From NCBI RefSeq assembly GCF_026790145.1, contig NZ_JALAMS010000035.1:1-64000 (forward strand): a stretch of 64,000 nt of DNA, given 5' to 3'. Shown here in pieces: positions 6,837 through 15,581 of this stretch. This DNA is from Bacillus_I endophytica_A. Lineage in GTDB: Bacteria > Bacillota > Bacilli > Bacillales > Bacillaceae_H. Each line of letters opens with the position of its first letter. Positions within the stretch are counted from its first letter, which is position 1. The translations under genes and the position numbers were made by a program. The notes under the pieces are model-generated. The model had not been told where the DNA came from. It saw nothing but the letters and a program-made list of their open reading frames with translations, and searched no databases.

Positions 6837-7247
6837 TTAAACCCTTTTAAATTGAAAAATATACCTTACACGATAGAGTTCTTCAGCATTTGAAGGCTCA
6901 AGAGGAAGGGCATCAAAATGAACAGAATAGGATCCTTTTGGTATGTCAAAAAATAATCCCTTTTGGCCGACGCTTGAAATCATAATTCCATCTTCTAGCA
7001 CTTCAAAAGGAAGTGAAAAGGAACGGACCGATTCTTTGATTGTTTTATACTCATTGATAACTCTAACACTCACTTCACACGTTGTATTAGACAATGTTTC
7101 AATGGAAAGTATTCCGTTTTGGCTGATATATCCCCGTTTAAGATCTACTTCTTTCCATTCCAGATAAGGTTCTTTTATTCTATTATGACATAGCACGAGC
7201 TGTGAATAAGAAACCGTTAATTCCTCTATAGGCCATGAATTCCTCAA
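6837..7247 (-). CDS. nin: Nin/ComJ-type inhibitor of the NucA nuclease
   Basis: The 136-residue protein starts at TTG 7247 with GAGGGAG nine bases upstream. The N-terminal SWPIEELTVSYSQ and the later FDIPKGSYSVHFDALP are characteristic of ComJ/Nin, the cytoplasmic protein that inhibits NucA in B. subtilis. It has no signal peptide or membrane segment. It follows the nuclease gene by 32 bases in the same direction, the order seen in B. subtilis nucA-nin, so the two form a nuclease-inhibitor operon. Identification is by remembered motif similarity and by the neighbour. Confidence 0.85.
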   Translation of the reverse strand: MRNSWPIEELTVSYSQLVLCHNRIKEPYLEWKEVDLKRGYISQNGILSIETLSNTTCEVSVRVINEYKTIKESVRSFSLPFEVLEDGIMISSVGQKGLFFDIPKGSYSVHFDALPLEPSNAEELYRVRYIFQFKRV

Positions 7248-7279
7248 CGTATAATACTCCCTCTCAATATAGTAAAATC

Positions 7280-7720
7280 TTAGTTTAAAATGAATTTAAC
7301 ACGAGTCCCATCTGGGAAATCTTCAATGGCATTGCCGACCCATGCTCCTGAACCACGATTATCAGAGGAGGGAACATATCTTACACTTGCACCAGCACCT
7401 CCTTCTTCACATACGGCCATTGGCCATTCATCACGGTCGTAACCTGATTTTGTTGGGATTCCTGCTAAAGATTCTTTTCGATTAGCATCTGCACCATCAC
7501 GATCGATTGTACAAACTGAAGGGTGACCAGCAGCTATAGCATCACTGATATGATCGGCAGTTAACGGATAGCGTTCAGTAGGAAAATTTAACACTTCATC
7601 ATACGAACTGTAGGCTACAGCCTTAGGTTCATTCTCTGAAAATGAGATTCCAAAAGATCCAACAACAAGAGATCCAAGAGCTAAAGTACTTAATGCCATT
7701 TTTTTTAAGGTGCTTTTCAT
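7280..7720 (-). CDS. nucA: Secreted/membrane-associated DNA-entry nuclease NucA/NucB family
   Basis: The start at 7720 (146 residues) is chosen because GGAGG stands eight bases before that ATG. An N-terminal hydrophobic signal (about 5-27) is followed by the nuclease domain, with YDEVLNFPTERYP, ICTIDRDGA-like VCTIDRDGA, YDRDEWPMA (94-102) and DNRGSGAWVGN (120-130). This is the NucA/NucB sporulation and competence nuclease family, non-specific metal-dependent DNases. NucA cuts bound DNA during transformation and NucB is a sporulation-secreted DNase. Coupling to nin favours NucA. A single ComK-type half box lies upstream. Confidence 0.92.
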   Translation of the reverse strand: MKSTLKKMALSTLALGSLVVGSFGISFSENEPKAVAYSSYDEVLNFPTERYPLTADHISDAIAAGHPSVCTIDRDGADANRKESLAGIPTKSGYDRDEWPMAVCEEGGAGASVRYVPSSDNRGSGAWVGNAIEDFPDGTRVKFILN

Positions 7721-7806
7721 AAAATAACCCTCCATTTGATTGTTTTAGTAATATTATCAATTATTAATATAATGGAAGGATATTAAATTCCAGTTACAAG
7801 GTTGTA

Positions 7807-7819
7807 AAAAATGAATTTT
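7807..7819. promoter_or_regulatory. Possible single ComK AT-box upstream of nucA
   Basis: AAAA-ATGAA-TTTT matches the ComK half-site AAAA-N5-TTTT. ComK normally binds two such boxes spaced by 8, 18 or 31 bases, and I find only one perfect copy, in a very AT-rich region. The site could equally be chance. Confidence 0.25.
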
Positions 7820-7986
7820 ATTAAAATCCCTAATACTCATCAATGAACTTAGTCACGTCATCCCTAAAAATGAATAGAAGAAAAAATAAAACCAGTTATT
7901 TATCTAATTTTCACATTATTGGAAGGTATTCTATTTATAGTTTTGAATAATATTAAAGAGGTATTCTAAAAAATGGAGGGATAAAC

Positions 7987-9066
7987 ATGATGAGAAAAAT
8001 GGTGAAAACAGGAACCGCTACAGCATTAGCTTTATCTCTATTGGTAGTACCGTCACTCTATGATTCTGTTAAAGCTGATGGTAACAGGACCGATGTAAAT
8101 CAACATCCTGAACTTTTAAAAATTGAGAGTTTAACAAACTACGATGAAATGTCTAGATTTCTCGAGAACGTTGATCGAAAATCAGAACACGTTAATGTAG
8201 AAGAGATTGGCGAATCTGTAAAAGGACGTAAACTTCATCTTGTGAAAATAGGGGATAATCTAAATGACCCAAATAAACCAACAATATTATTTTTAACCCA
8301 ACAGCATGGAAATGAACCATTAGGTACAGAATCTGCCCTTAGAGTGATTTGTCAGTTATCAACCGATAGCAAGAAAGTGAGAAGCTTAATTGATAAGGTA
8401 AATATTCTCGTTGTACCACGCTTAAATCTTGATGGTGCAGAAGGGGATGTGGATTGGGATAGTTCTCATTTGTATAGAGGGGGGCTGCAGACTCGTAATA
8501 ATGCTAATGGTATTAATTTAAACCGGACCCATAATTCATTATCCCAACCAGAAACAAAGGCATTGCACGAAAATGTACTTCAACAGTATGACATTGATTA
8601 TGCCATTGATTTTCATCATCAAATTGCGAATCGGGCTACTGATGATGGAGAGCTTGTTTCCGGTGCAATGCTTTATCCGACAAATGACGGCGTAAAGGAT
8701 GAAGTTCTCGAAAGTTCAAAAAAACTAGGATCTGTTGTGTATAAAGCAATAGAGCCAAAGAAATACAGTAATTTAGCACGTTATCATAGTGATAGTACGT
8801 CGACCTCCATTGCCAGAAATAACTTTGCGGCGCGTTACGACATTCCAACCCTTCTTTTTGAAAATAGAGGACTTTCTGATTCGCCAAATAGATCTGCTAT
8901 TTTAGAACAAAAAGATAAGGAGTATTTAATTAAACAAGGGGAAGTAGCGATGATGGCTGCCATTGAAGCGGTAGCTGACCGTTCTATTGAAACGGCTGAT
9001 ACAAGTATCTGGGACTCCCTGCCGGAACAACATACTGTAGAGACGGAGCTTCAAGAAAGTGAATAA
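7987..9066 (+). CDS. Secreted M14-family zinc carboxypeptidase
   Basis: The 359-residue protein has a signal peptide (residues 1-30, cleavage near VKA-DG). The M14 peptidase domain follows, with zinc ligands H107 and E110 in QQHGNEP and a His in DFHHQ (210-211). R145 and NLNR (177-180) are present for substrate binding, and the catalytic Glu E292 is in LLFENRG. It should remove C-terminal residues from peptides or cell-wall peptides outside the cell. GGAGGG lies before the ATG. The acidic tail after residue 335 is outside the catalytic fold. It is a single-gene unit divergent from nucA. Specificity cannot be told from sequence alone. Confidence 0.88.
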   Translation: MMRKMVKTGTATALALSLLVVPSLYDSVKADGNRTDVNQHPELLKIESLTNYDEMSRFLENVDRKSEHVNVEEIGESVKGRKLHLVKIGDNLNDPNKPTILFLTQQHGNEPLGTESALRVICQLSTDSKKVRSLIDKVNILVVPRLNLDGAEGDVDWDSSHLYRGGLQTRNNANGINLNRTHNSLSQPETKALHENVLQQYDIDYAIDFHHQIANRATDDGELVSGAMLYPTNDGVKDEVLESSKKLGSVVYKAIEPKKYSNLARYHSDSTSTSIARNNFAARYDIPTLLFENRGLSDSPNRSAILEQKDKEYLIKQGEVAMMAAIEAVADRSIETADTSIWDSLPEQHTVETELQESE

Positions 9067-9140
9067 CTGCATCACATTTTCTTCCCAGCGATAAGTGAAT
9101 AACCCAAGAATCCCCACTGATGTGTGGAATATATTATTGG

Positions 9141-9196
9141 AAATGAAAGAGAAAGAGGTTGGTCGTCTTTTAGGCACCTAACCCCTTTCATTTTTT
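9141..9196 (+). terminator. Probable terminator after the carboxypeptidase
   Basis: AAATGAAAG (9141-9149) pairs with CTTTCATTT (9185-9193) and GGTT with AACC inside, followed by TTT. The loop is longer than usual. The 9197-9524 stretch that follows holds nothing else recognisable apart from the promoter of the next small gene. Confidence 0.5.
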
Positions 9197-9524
9197 AAGA
9201 GGGGATTAACTCCAAAGATCTTCACATTCTGAACAAATATGCTTCTGTGTCTATTAGTACCCCTAAAATACTATTCTTTAATTACTCCTAGTTTTTAAAA
9301 TAAAGTTTGATTAAAAACGTTTAGCATCATCACTTCGCTTTTTCTGTTCCTTTAGCTATACTTTTATGGACGGATTATTAATTTGTAGAAAAATAAAAAG
9401 AACTTTAAAAAGTACTTTTCTTATTACTTATCGTTAATTGCACAACTTCCTCTATCATCCTTTTTTGTATAAAAGAGAGAGAATCGAACATTCTAATTAC
9501 TATTAATAGAGGTAGGTGTATAAA

Positions 9525-9644
9525 ATGGATACGATGAGAATTATTCAATATGTATGCAGCATTTCAGGTGTTATTCTTTTAGGATTCACCTATTATCACA
9601 TTCTAAAAAAAGAAAGTAAGACAAAAAATAAAAATAAAACATAA
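9525..9644 (+). CDS. 39-residue single-span membrane peptide
   Basis: ATG at 9525 follows a GAGGTAGG ribosome-binding site. The peptide has a short N terminus, one hydrophobic helix (about residues 6-27, ICS..GVILLGFTYYHI) and a strongly basic Lys-rich tail. The stop is followed within seven bases by a terminator, which supports a real transcribed gene. It faces the two-component system gene end-to-end. I do not recognise the family. A small membrane regulator or toxin-like peptide is possible, but nothing in the sequence decides. Confidence 0.5.
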   Translation: MDTMRIIQYVCSISGVILLGFTYYHILKKESKTKNKNKT

Positions 9645-9650
9645 TCGTAA

Positions 9651-9680
9651 AAAAGCCATGATGAGAATCATGGCTTTTTT
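9651..9680 (+). terminator. Bidirectional terminator
   Basis: AAAAGCCATGAT (9651-9662) and ATCATGGCTTTT (9667-9678) form a perfect 12-bp stem with A-run and T-run on the two sides. It separates the membrane peptide from the converging kinase gene. Confidence 0.9.
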
Positions 9681-9684
9681 GAAT

Positions 9685-11160
9685 TTAATCTGTATGAAGG
9701 GGGAGTGTAATTGTAAACGATGTTCCTTCATTAGAGGAAGCTTGTAAAAATAAGTCTCCATTCATAGCTCGTGCTAACATTTGACTAAAGGGAAGACCAA
9801 GCCCTAATCCACGGACTTCGTATTTTTTCTTTTCTCCTCTAAAAAATCGATCAAATATAAAAGGTTGTTCTTCTTCAGAAATAGGAGGTCCGTTATTTGT
9901 AACTGTAATAAGTAGTTGTGTTAAGCTTTCTGAACACTCTATTGTAATATGACCGTTTTCCTTCATCGCATGTTTAGCATTGTTTAAAAGATTGGTCATA
10001 ATTTGTTGAAAGCGCATTGGATCTACATCAACAAGTATAGATTTGTTGGTTGCATTGATATCATATGAAAGAGCTTCATTTCCTTGCGCAAGATGCCATT
10101 GATACGTGATTTCTTTAACTAAATCAAGAGCATCGTGAGTTTCAATGTTAATAGGAATAGCTTGAGCTGTAAAAGCATTAAAATCTAACAAATCTCCAAT
10201 CATATTTTGAAGTTTACTTGTTTCCTTTACAGAAATGTCTAGAAACTCTTTTGCTTCTTCTCCTGTTACAACATCGTCTTTAACAGCTTGAAGAAGCCCA
10301 CTTATTGAAGTGACGGGCGTTTTTAATTCATGAGTTACACCTGCAAGAAGTTCAGCACGCAAAGACTCAAGACGTTCAAGCTTTTGGGCCATTTCTTTAA
10401 AAGAGTGAATAAGCTCATACATTTCCTGCTGTGGTACGTTCTCAGATAAATTTACGTCATAAAGTCCTGCTTCAATACGTTTGGCTGCTTTCGACACATC
10501 TTGAATAGGGGAGGTTAACTTTCGTGATAAAAAGTAAATAGCCCCCCAGCCTAGAAGTCCAAGGCTAATAATCATAATAAGTAAAAGACTATATTCTTGG
10601 TGAACTTCGGTTAATTCTTTTTCAGGCTGAACAACAAGAACCCATCCTTTTTCTCCATTTTCCATTTCAATAGCTGATTTTACAACATAGATATCGTATG
10701 GAGGAGAATTAAGACGAAACTTTTTAACCGTATCTTTACTGCTAAAAAAAGACGATGACACAAAGCTGTTTATAACTCCAGGTGAACGAACATTTGAGAA
10801 AATGACTTTTCCATTTTCATTGACAATGTAAAGAGAAGGTTCTTTCTTGGAATTAAGAATTTTGCTGCGATCCTCCAAAATATTAGGAAAGATTTTCAGA
10901 GGGCCATCGATATCATTTGCAACGCTGTTTTCCATCCGATCCGCAATTTCTTCTGCCATATATTTGTTTAGATTTAAATTATTTTCAAGTGTTGAATGAC
11001 GAATCCACAGAACGCTCATAATCAAGATAATAGCAAGACCAATAACGAGTGTTAAAGCATAACGAGTTGTCCAATAGCGAAGAAGCGATGAGCGTTTAGC
11101 TTGTTGTGTATACACAAAATTGATACCCCAATCCTCGTAGTGTCTTAATTTCTCCTTCAT
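9685..11160 (-). CDS. Sensor histidine kinase of a two-component system
   Basis: Up to 491 residues: membrane helix about 33-53, an extracytoplasmic sensor of about 135 residues, a second helix about 191-212, HAMP, a dimerisation box with phospho-acceptor His about 277 (VTHELKTP), and an ATPase domain with N, G1 and G2 boxes (NLLNNAKHAM, GLGLPFS). It is paired with the OmpR-type regulator just upstream and overlaps it. The ATG at 11160 lies 65 bases inside the regulator gene with no clear ribosome site. GTG at 11115 (residue 16) is an alternative that overlaps by only about 20 bases. The layout resembles B. subtilis YclJ-YclK. The signal is unknown. Confidence 0.9.
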   Translation of the reverse strand: MKEKLRHYEDWGINFVYTQQAKRSSLLRYWTTRYALTLVIGLAIILIMSVLWIRHSTLENNLNLNKYMAEEIADRMENSVANDIDGPLKIFPNILEDRSKILNSKKEPSLYIVNENGKVIFSNVRSPGVINSFVSSSFFSSKDTVKKFRLNSPPYDIYVVKSAIEMENGEKGWVLVVQPEKELTEVHQEYSLLLIMIISLGLLGWGAIYFLSRKLTSPIQDVSKAAKRIEAGLYDVNLSENVPQQEMYELIHSFKEMAQKLERLESLRAELLAGVTHELKTPVTSISGLLQAVKDDVVTGEEAKEFLDISVKETSKLQNMIGDLLDFNAFTAQAIPINIETHDALDLVKEITYQWHLAQGNEALSYDINATNKSILVDVDPMRFQQIMTNLLNNAKHAMKENGHITIECSESLTQLLITVTNNGPPISEEEQPFIFDRFFRGEKKKYEVRGLGLGLPFSQMLARAMNGDLFLQASSNEGTSFTITLPLHTD

Positions 11161-11785
11161 CAGTGTTCCAGTTTTCTAATGCTCGACGAAGACGCTTAAC
11201 AGATAAATCAACGGCTCTGTCACTTCCTTCGTAATCTATCCCCCATACTTGATCAATAAGCTGATCTCTTGTAAATGTTTGGTTAGGATGTTGAGCAAGG
11301 AAAAAAAGTAAAGATAAATCTCTTCTCGTTAGTTCCACAGAGACTCCATTTAACGTTACTGTATGTGATTTAAAGTCTAGTTTTAAATTACCAAAATATT
11401 GGCTGTCTTCGCTATTAAGCGTACCAACAGAGCGACGTAAAACGGCTTGAACTCTCGCAACAACTTCATCAGCTACAAAAGGTTTTGAAATATAATCGTC
11501 TGCACCTCCATTAAGACCTGATAGACGATATTGCACATCGCTTAGTGCTGTTAACATAATGACAGGTGTAGCGCTTTTGGCGCGTATTTCTTTTAAAATG
11601 TGCCATCCGTCATAATCAGGGAGCATCACGTCTAATAAAACGAGCTGAAAAATTTGCTCGTCAAATTTATCAAAAGCTTCTTGCCCTGTGAAGGCTTGTT
11701 CAATACTGTAACCGGCTTTCTTTAAATAAACGGAAAGAATTCGGCTTATCGTTTGTTCATCTTCTACAATTAAAATTTTTTGCAT
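11096..11785 (-). CDS. OmpR/PhoB-family response regulator
   Basis: 229 residues from the ATG at 11785, chosen because AAGGAAG is well spaced there. The receiver domain has the phospho-acceptor D52 in LLDVMLP and conserved Lys in SKPF. The C-terminal winged helix (about 130-228) ends in RGLGYQF. It would bind DNA when phosphorylated by the kinase encoded in the overlapping downstream gene. A TATAAT box on the minus strand (11815-11820) lies just upstream. The target genes are unknown. The repeat-protein gene upstream and the tiny membrane peptide are neighbours, not proven targets. Confidence 0.93.
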   Translation of the reverse strand: MQKILIVEDEQTISRILSVYLKKAGYSIEQAFTGQEAFDKFDEQIFQLVLLDVMLPDYDGWHILKEIRAKSATPVIMLTALSDVQYRLSGLNGGADDYISKPFVADEVVARVQAVLRRSVGTLNSEDSQYFGNLKLDFKSHTVTLNGVSVELTRRDLSLLFFLAQHPNQTFTRDQLIDQVWGIDYEGSDRAVDLSVKRLRRALENWNTDEGEIKTLRGLGYQFCVYTTS

Positions 11786-11822
11786 GATTCTCACTTCCTT
11801 GAAAGTCTACTTCTATTATAGC

Positions 11823-11857
11823 GAATAAGTAAAGCTTGAGAATAGCTTTACTTATTC
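11823..11857 (-). terminator. Strong hairpin ending the repeat-protein gene
   Basis: GAATAAGTAAAGC (11823-11835) and GCTTTACTTATTC (11845-11857) make a perfect 13-bp stem that overlaps the stop codon of the upstream minus-strand gene. It is directly followed by the promoter of the response regulator. It lacks a long U-run, so termination may be partial. Confidence 0.6.
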
Positions 11858-12517
11858 ATGATATGGAAAAAAGACTCTCGCACAACTTCGAGGAAATAAA
11901 TCAAGCTCTTTTAATTTATGTGGATGCCTTCTTACAATTTCTTTTAAAAGTTCACGTTCGTTTTTATTTTCAACATTTATGTCAAGGAGAATAGCTGCGC
12001 GCTTTATTTTTTGACATCGAATTTCTTCTTCAAGAGTTTCTAATGGTTTTTCTTCTACTGAAATACGAAGCTCACTCGCTTCTTGTAGGATCATTTGTTG
12101 GCGCACTAATTTTGAAAGAGTTAGAAAATCTAGATTTTCAGGCGAGATTCCTACTTTTTGTGCTTCAGTTTCTAAATGAAGAGCATAAAGACGATGAGAA
12201 ATTTCATTTTTGCTTTTTCCGCTTGTTTCAATACCGGCATTTTGTGCTTTTTGATATAGATGTTTGTGACGAATCTGATTGCGAAGCTGGGTGAATGTTC
12301 GCTTTTCTGTTGATATACCGAGTTTTTTAGCCTGTCTCATTAGTTTTTTAACTCGTGCATGCTGTAAAAGAGCTTGATCTTTTTTAGCTCTGTTTCTTTT
12401 CCATCTTTCTAAAAAGGCTTGTATATGAGAATGGACAGGGTCCTGAATTAGCGTTTCTTGATCATAACGATGTTTGTTTGAATGGTTTTCAAGTGATTCG
12501 TTCCATACGGATGTCAT
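11852..12517 (-). CDS. Protein of five exact 28-residue SAP-like repeats, function unknown
   Basis: The 221-residue basic protein has an N-terminal charged segment (1-56), then five tandem repeats of exactly 28 residues (57-84, 85-112, 113-140, 141-168, 169-196), and a short C-terminal tail. Conserved positions are in strict register: Ala at 63, 91, 119, 147, 175; Ile at 68, 96, 124, 152, 180 (usually after Gly); Leu/Ile at 78, 106, 134, 162, 190; and Ile/Leu/Val at 82, 110, 138, 166, 194. Each unit looks like helix-GI-loop-helix, similar to the SAP/HeH DNA- or RNA-binding motif. It has no signal peptide. AAGGAGG precedes the ATG. Binding to nucleic acid is an inference from the fold resemblance and basic charge. 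Confidence 0.75.
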   Translation of the reverse strand: MTSVWNESLENHSNKHRYDQETLIQDPVHSHIQAFLERWKRNRAKKDQALLQHARVKKLMRQAKKLGISTEKRTFTQLRNQIRHKHLYQKAQNAGIETSGKSKNEISHRLYALHLETEAQKVGISPENLDFLTLSKLVRQQMILQEASELRISVEEKPLETLEEEIRCQKIKRAAILLDINVENKNERELLKEIVRRHPHKLKELDLFPRSCARVFFPYHE

Positions 12518-12678
12518 GTTATCTCCTCCTTATTTCTCGTAAGCGTTTCTTTTACTTTATCTTAGAAATATGTCAAGAAGATGTCCTAAGCTAAAAAGTC
12601 ATATTCTCTCAGTTTGAAAAAGTACATAATAGGCTATGGTAACAATACGAAGTGGCGTTTATAGAGAGGAAGAAAAAT

Positions 12679-14175
12679 ATGAAAAAAATTCGACAGTTTT
12701 TATTTTTTCTAGGTATGATCGTTTCTTTTATAGTTGTGGTGGCAACAAACTATTCGTTAAATATAAAAATTGTATTTGGTCTAATCTACATAATTATTGT
12801 GCTTTCCATTTGTGGGGGGATTATGCTTGAAAATCGTTCTCCTTACAAAACGCTTCTTTGGATGTATGCTATTATCTTTTTCCCTCTTGTGGGATATGTT
12901 TTTTTTATTTATTCTGGACAGCTTGAAGTAAAAGGGCATTTGTTTAAAAGAAAGCGAGAAAAACATATTGAGATGATGAAGAAAATGATTCACTGCAGAC
13001 CGTCTGAGCTATCACAAGGATTCAATGAAAAAGAAAAATCGTTTGCAGATTTAGTGGAAACGCTAAGTCAACACCCTCTAAGCTGCTATTCTCAAACAGA
13101 AGTGTTGAAAAATGGAGATGAGACTTTTCCAGCTATTCGAGAAGAGCTAAGGAAAGCTCGGGAGTATATTCACCTTGGATACTATACGTTGAGAGATGAC
13201 AAAGTTGGGATGAGTATTATCGACATTCTTTGTGAAAAAGCTAAAAACGGGTGTGAAGTCCTTGTTTATCACGACTATATCGGCAGTTCTCTTTCAAGAA
13301 GGACGATTAATAAGATGAGAGAATGTGGTGTGCGTGTACATGGCTTCTTGCCGCTTCGTCGAAGTTTTTTTAATCAAAAGCTTAATTTTCGAAATCATCG
13401 TAAAATCATTGTAATTGATGGGAAAGTAGGATTTGTAGGCGGAATGAATATTGGAGATGAGTATATAGGAGAAGGAAAGAGATTTTCATTTTGGCGTGAT
13501 ACCCATCTGAAAGTAAAAGGAGAGGTTGTGCAAACTCTTCAAGCTGCTTTTTTATCAGATTGGTTTTATATAACAGGAGAAGAGCTTCCATTTTCTAAGT
13601 ATAAAGCAAAAGAATTACAAAATGGGGATGGTGGCATACAAGTTGTAACAAGCGGTCCTGATTCAAGTCAAAGTGTAATGAGTGATTTGTATCACGCAAT
13701 GGTAACATCAGCAAAGGAATCTATTATTATTGCAACTCCATATTTTGTCCCAAACAAGGATATTCGTACGGCACTGAAAATTGCGGCTGTTCGTGGAGTA
13801 GATATTAAAATTATGGTACCGCGTAAAAATGATGGTTTTTTAACTCAGTATGGAACAAACTCTTATTTTGGAGAGATGTTAAACGAAAATATAAATATAT
13901 ATCAATATGAAAAAGGATTTATGCATCATAAAATTCTTATTGTTGATGACAAAATTGCCTCTGTTGGCACAGCAAATGTAGATATTAGAAGTCTTCAGCT
14001 TAATTTTGAAATCAACGTATTTTTACTTCATAGTAAAACAATTCAACAGCTTATTCACAATTTTTATGAAGATATAAAGGATAGCCATAAAGTAGAAAAA
14101 CAAGCGTATAGACATCGTTCTTTGTTAAAAAGATTGAAGGAATCATTTGCGCGTTTGTTTTCTCCGGTAATATAA
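12679..14175 (+). CDS. cls: Cardiolipin synthase
   Basis: 498 residues from ATG 12679, chosen because AGAGGAAG is seven bases upstream. An earlier in-frame GTG at 12652 lacks one. Two N-terminal membrane helices (about 5-58) are followed by a phospholipase-D-type catalytic region with two HKD motifs: HRKIIVIDGKVGFVGGMN and HHKILIVDDKIASVGTANVD. It condenses two phosphatidylglycerol molecules to cardiolipin at the membrane. It stands alone between the divergent repeat-protein gene and converging transport genes. Bacillus has several paralogues of this enzyme and I cannot say which one this is. Confidence 0.92.
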   Translation: MKKIRQFLFFLGMIVSFIVVVATNYSLNIKIVFGLIYIIIVLSICGGIMLENRSPYKTLLWMYAIIFFPLVGYVFFIYSGQLEVKGHLFKRKREKHIEMMKKMIHCRPSELSQGFNEKEKSFADLVETLSQHPLSCYSQTEVLKNGDETFPAIREELRKAREYIHLGYYTLRDDKVGMSIIDILCEKAKNGCEVLVYHDYIGSSLSRRTINKMRECGVRVHGFLPLRRSFFNQKLNFRNHRKIIVIDGKVGFVGGMNIGDEYIGEGKRFSFWRDTHLKVKGEVVQTLQAAFLSDWFYITGEELPFSKYKAKELQNGDGGIQVVTSGPDSSQSVMSDLYHAMVTSAKESIIIATPYFVPNKDIRTALKIAAVRGVDIKIMVPRKNDGFLTQYGTNSYFGEMLNENINIYQYEKGFMHHKILIVDDKIASVGTANVDIRSLQLNFEINVFLLHSKTIQQLIHNFYEDIKDSHKVEKQAYRHRSLLKRLKESFARLFSPVI

Positions 14176-14206
14176 AAAAAGAAAGAGGAGCTCCTCTTTC
14201 TTTTTT
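14175..14206. terminator. Bidirectional terminator between cls and the SteT-like permease
   Basis: AAAAGAAAGAGGAG is followed immediately by CTCCTCTTTCTTTT, a perfect palindrome flanked by A and T runs. It serves both converging genes. Confidence 0.85.
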
Positions 14207-15521
14207 ATATTCTTTGTCTTTTTTTCTTGATAGCGTAATATATCGGAAGCCCAATAATAGTGACACCAATAGAAAGCAGACATGATAAAGGTTTTGTCAT
14301 AAGAGTACTAATTAATACAAAAAGCGAACCTATAATCGCAATGATTGGTAATATAGGATAAAGAGGTACGCTATATTCCCGTTTCTTCTTATTCTTCTTA
14401 CGCAGTATAAAAACAGCGAAGAAAGCGAGCATATAAAACATATAAATAGTAAAAACAGCAAGATCTGATAGCTTATCTGGGTTGCTAGCAAACATGACAA
14501 TAGAAGCTAAAATCATCTGCAGTAGAACGGAAATCCAAGGAGTTTGAAAGGAAGGATGAATTTTAGCTATACTTTTGGAAAATGGAAGCTGTCCACGTTC
14601 TGCCATTGCAAATGTTACACGCGGGAATGTTAAAATTTTTCCATTCAAACATCCAAAAATCGAAACGATAATGCCGATACTAATGATTTTTCCTCCGATA
14701 TCTCCAAAAAGCATCGTAGCTGCCGTGCCTGTTGCATTTTCACCAAGCTTTACAATCTCTGTAGCTGGTAACACATGAAGAAGTGCAATATTCACAAAAA
14801 GGTAACATGCGGTCACAATAAGAAGGCCAGCTGTCATTGCTCGCGGCAGAAGTTTTGCGGGGTTTTTCATTTCTCCTCCCATTGAAGCAAGGAGAATCCA
14901 CCCATCATAAGCAAAAAGCGTAGCTAAAATAGCAGCTCCTAAGTTCATATCCGTAAGCGCGCTGTCAACAGTTGAACCAATATTTTCGTTGCCTTTCCAT
15001 AATCCAAAAACAATAATAAATACGATAGGAACTAATTTTCCGACTGTTGTGAGCGTTTGAACAAAGCCTCCATATTTTGTACCAACAATATTTACAATAC
15101 ATAAAAAAACAACTGTTATAACTCCAACAACACTTTCTAATGCTGAATTCCATGAAAAAAGATTTGTAAGCAAGGAACCAAAATACAATCCAAGCGCACC
15201 GATTACAGCAGGACCGTAAACAATGGTTTGAACCCATCCACATAAAAAGCCCCAAAGTTCACCGTATACTTCTTCAATATATGTATATAAACCACCTGTC
15301 TTTGGAATTTGCGAGCCAATTTCAGCAACTGTTAAGCCACCAGCAAGTGTTAAAATTCCGCCAAGAAACCAGGCGAGTAGAGCCATGTTTGCAGAACCCG
15401 AGTATGTTAAAACAGTGCCTGGCTTCATAAATACACCAGAGCCAATAATCGTACCAACAACAATAGATAATGCGAAAAATAAACCAACTTCTTTTTTTAA
15501 TTCTTGATTTTGTGAATTCAT
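14205..15521 (-). CDS. Serine/threonine exchanger-like APC permease (SteT type)
   Basis: The 438-residue protein has 12 hydrophobic segments and the APC/LAT signature VGTIIGSGVFMKPG in helix 1, followed by KTGGLYTYIEEVYGELWGF. Both are as in the L-type exchanger SteT of B. subtilis. It should swap serine, threonine or other neutral amino acids across the membrane. AAGGAG precedes the ATG. It follows another APC permease gene on the same strand, from which it is separated by a terminator-like hairpin. Family assignment is strong. The exact substrate is inferred from resemblance to SteT. Confidence 0.82.
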   Translation of the reverse strand: MNSQNQELKKEVGLFFALSIVVGTIIGSGVFMKPGTVLTYSGSANMALLAWFLGGILTLAGGLTVAEIGSQIPKTGGLYTYIEEVYGELWGFLCGWVQTIVYGPAVIGALGLYFGSLLTNLFSWNSALESVVGVITVVFLCIVNIVGTKYGGFVQTLTTVGKLVPIVFIIVFGLWKGNENIGSTVDSALTDMNLGAAILATLFAYDGWILLASMGGEMKNPAKLLPRAMTAGLLIVTACYLFVNIALLHVLPATEIVKLGENATGTAATMLFGDIGGKIISIGIIVSIFGCLNGKILTFPRVTFAMAERGQLPFSKSIAKIHPSFQTPWISVLLQMILASIVMFASNPDKLSDLAVFTIYMFYMLAFFAVFILRKKNKKKREYSVPLYPILPIIAIIGSLFVLISTLMTKPLSCLLSIGVTIIGLPIYYAIKKKRQRI

Positions 15522-15539
15522 AGATGCACTCCTAAGGAA

Positions 15540-15570
15540 GAGAACGCTTTTTGAAAGAAAAAGCGTTCTC
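15540..15570 (-). terminator. Hairpin between the two permease genes
   Basis: GAGAACGCTTTTT and AAAAAGCGTTCTC (15540-15552 and 15558-15570) form a perfect 13-bp stem just after the upstream permease gene on the minus strand. The following T-stretch is poor, so partial read-through into the SteT-like gene is possible. Confidence 0.7.
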
Positions 15571-15581
15571 CAGTTTGAAAA

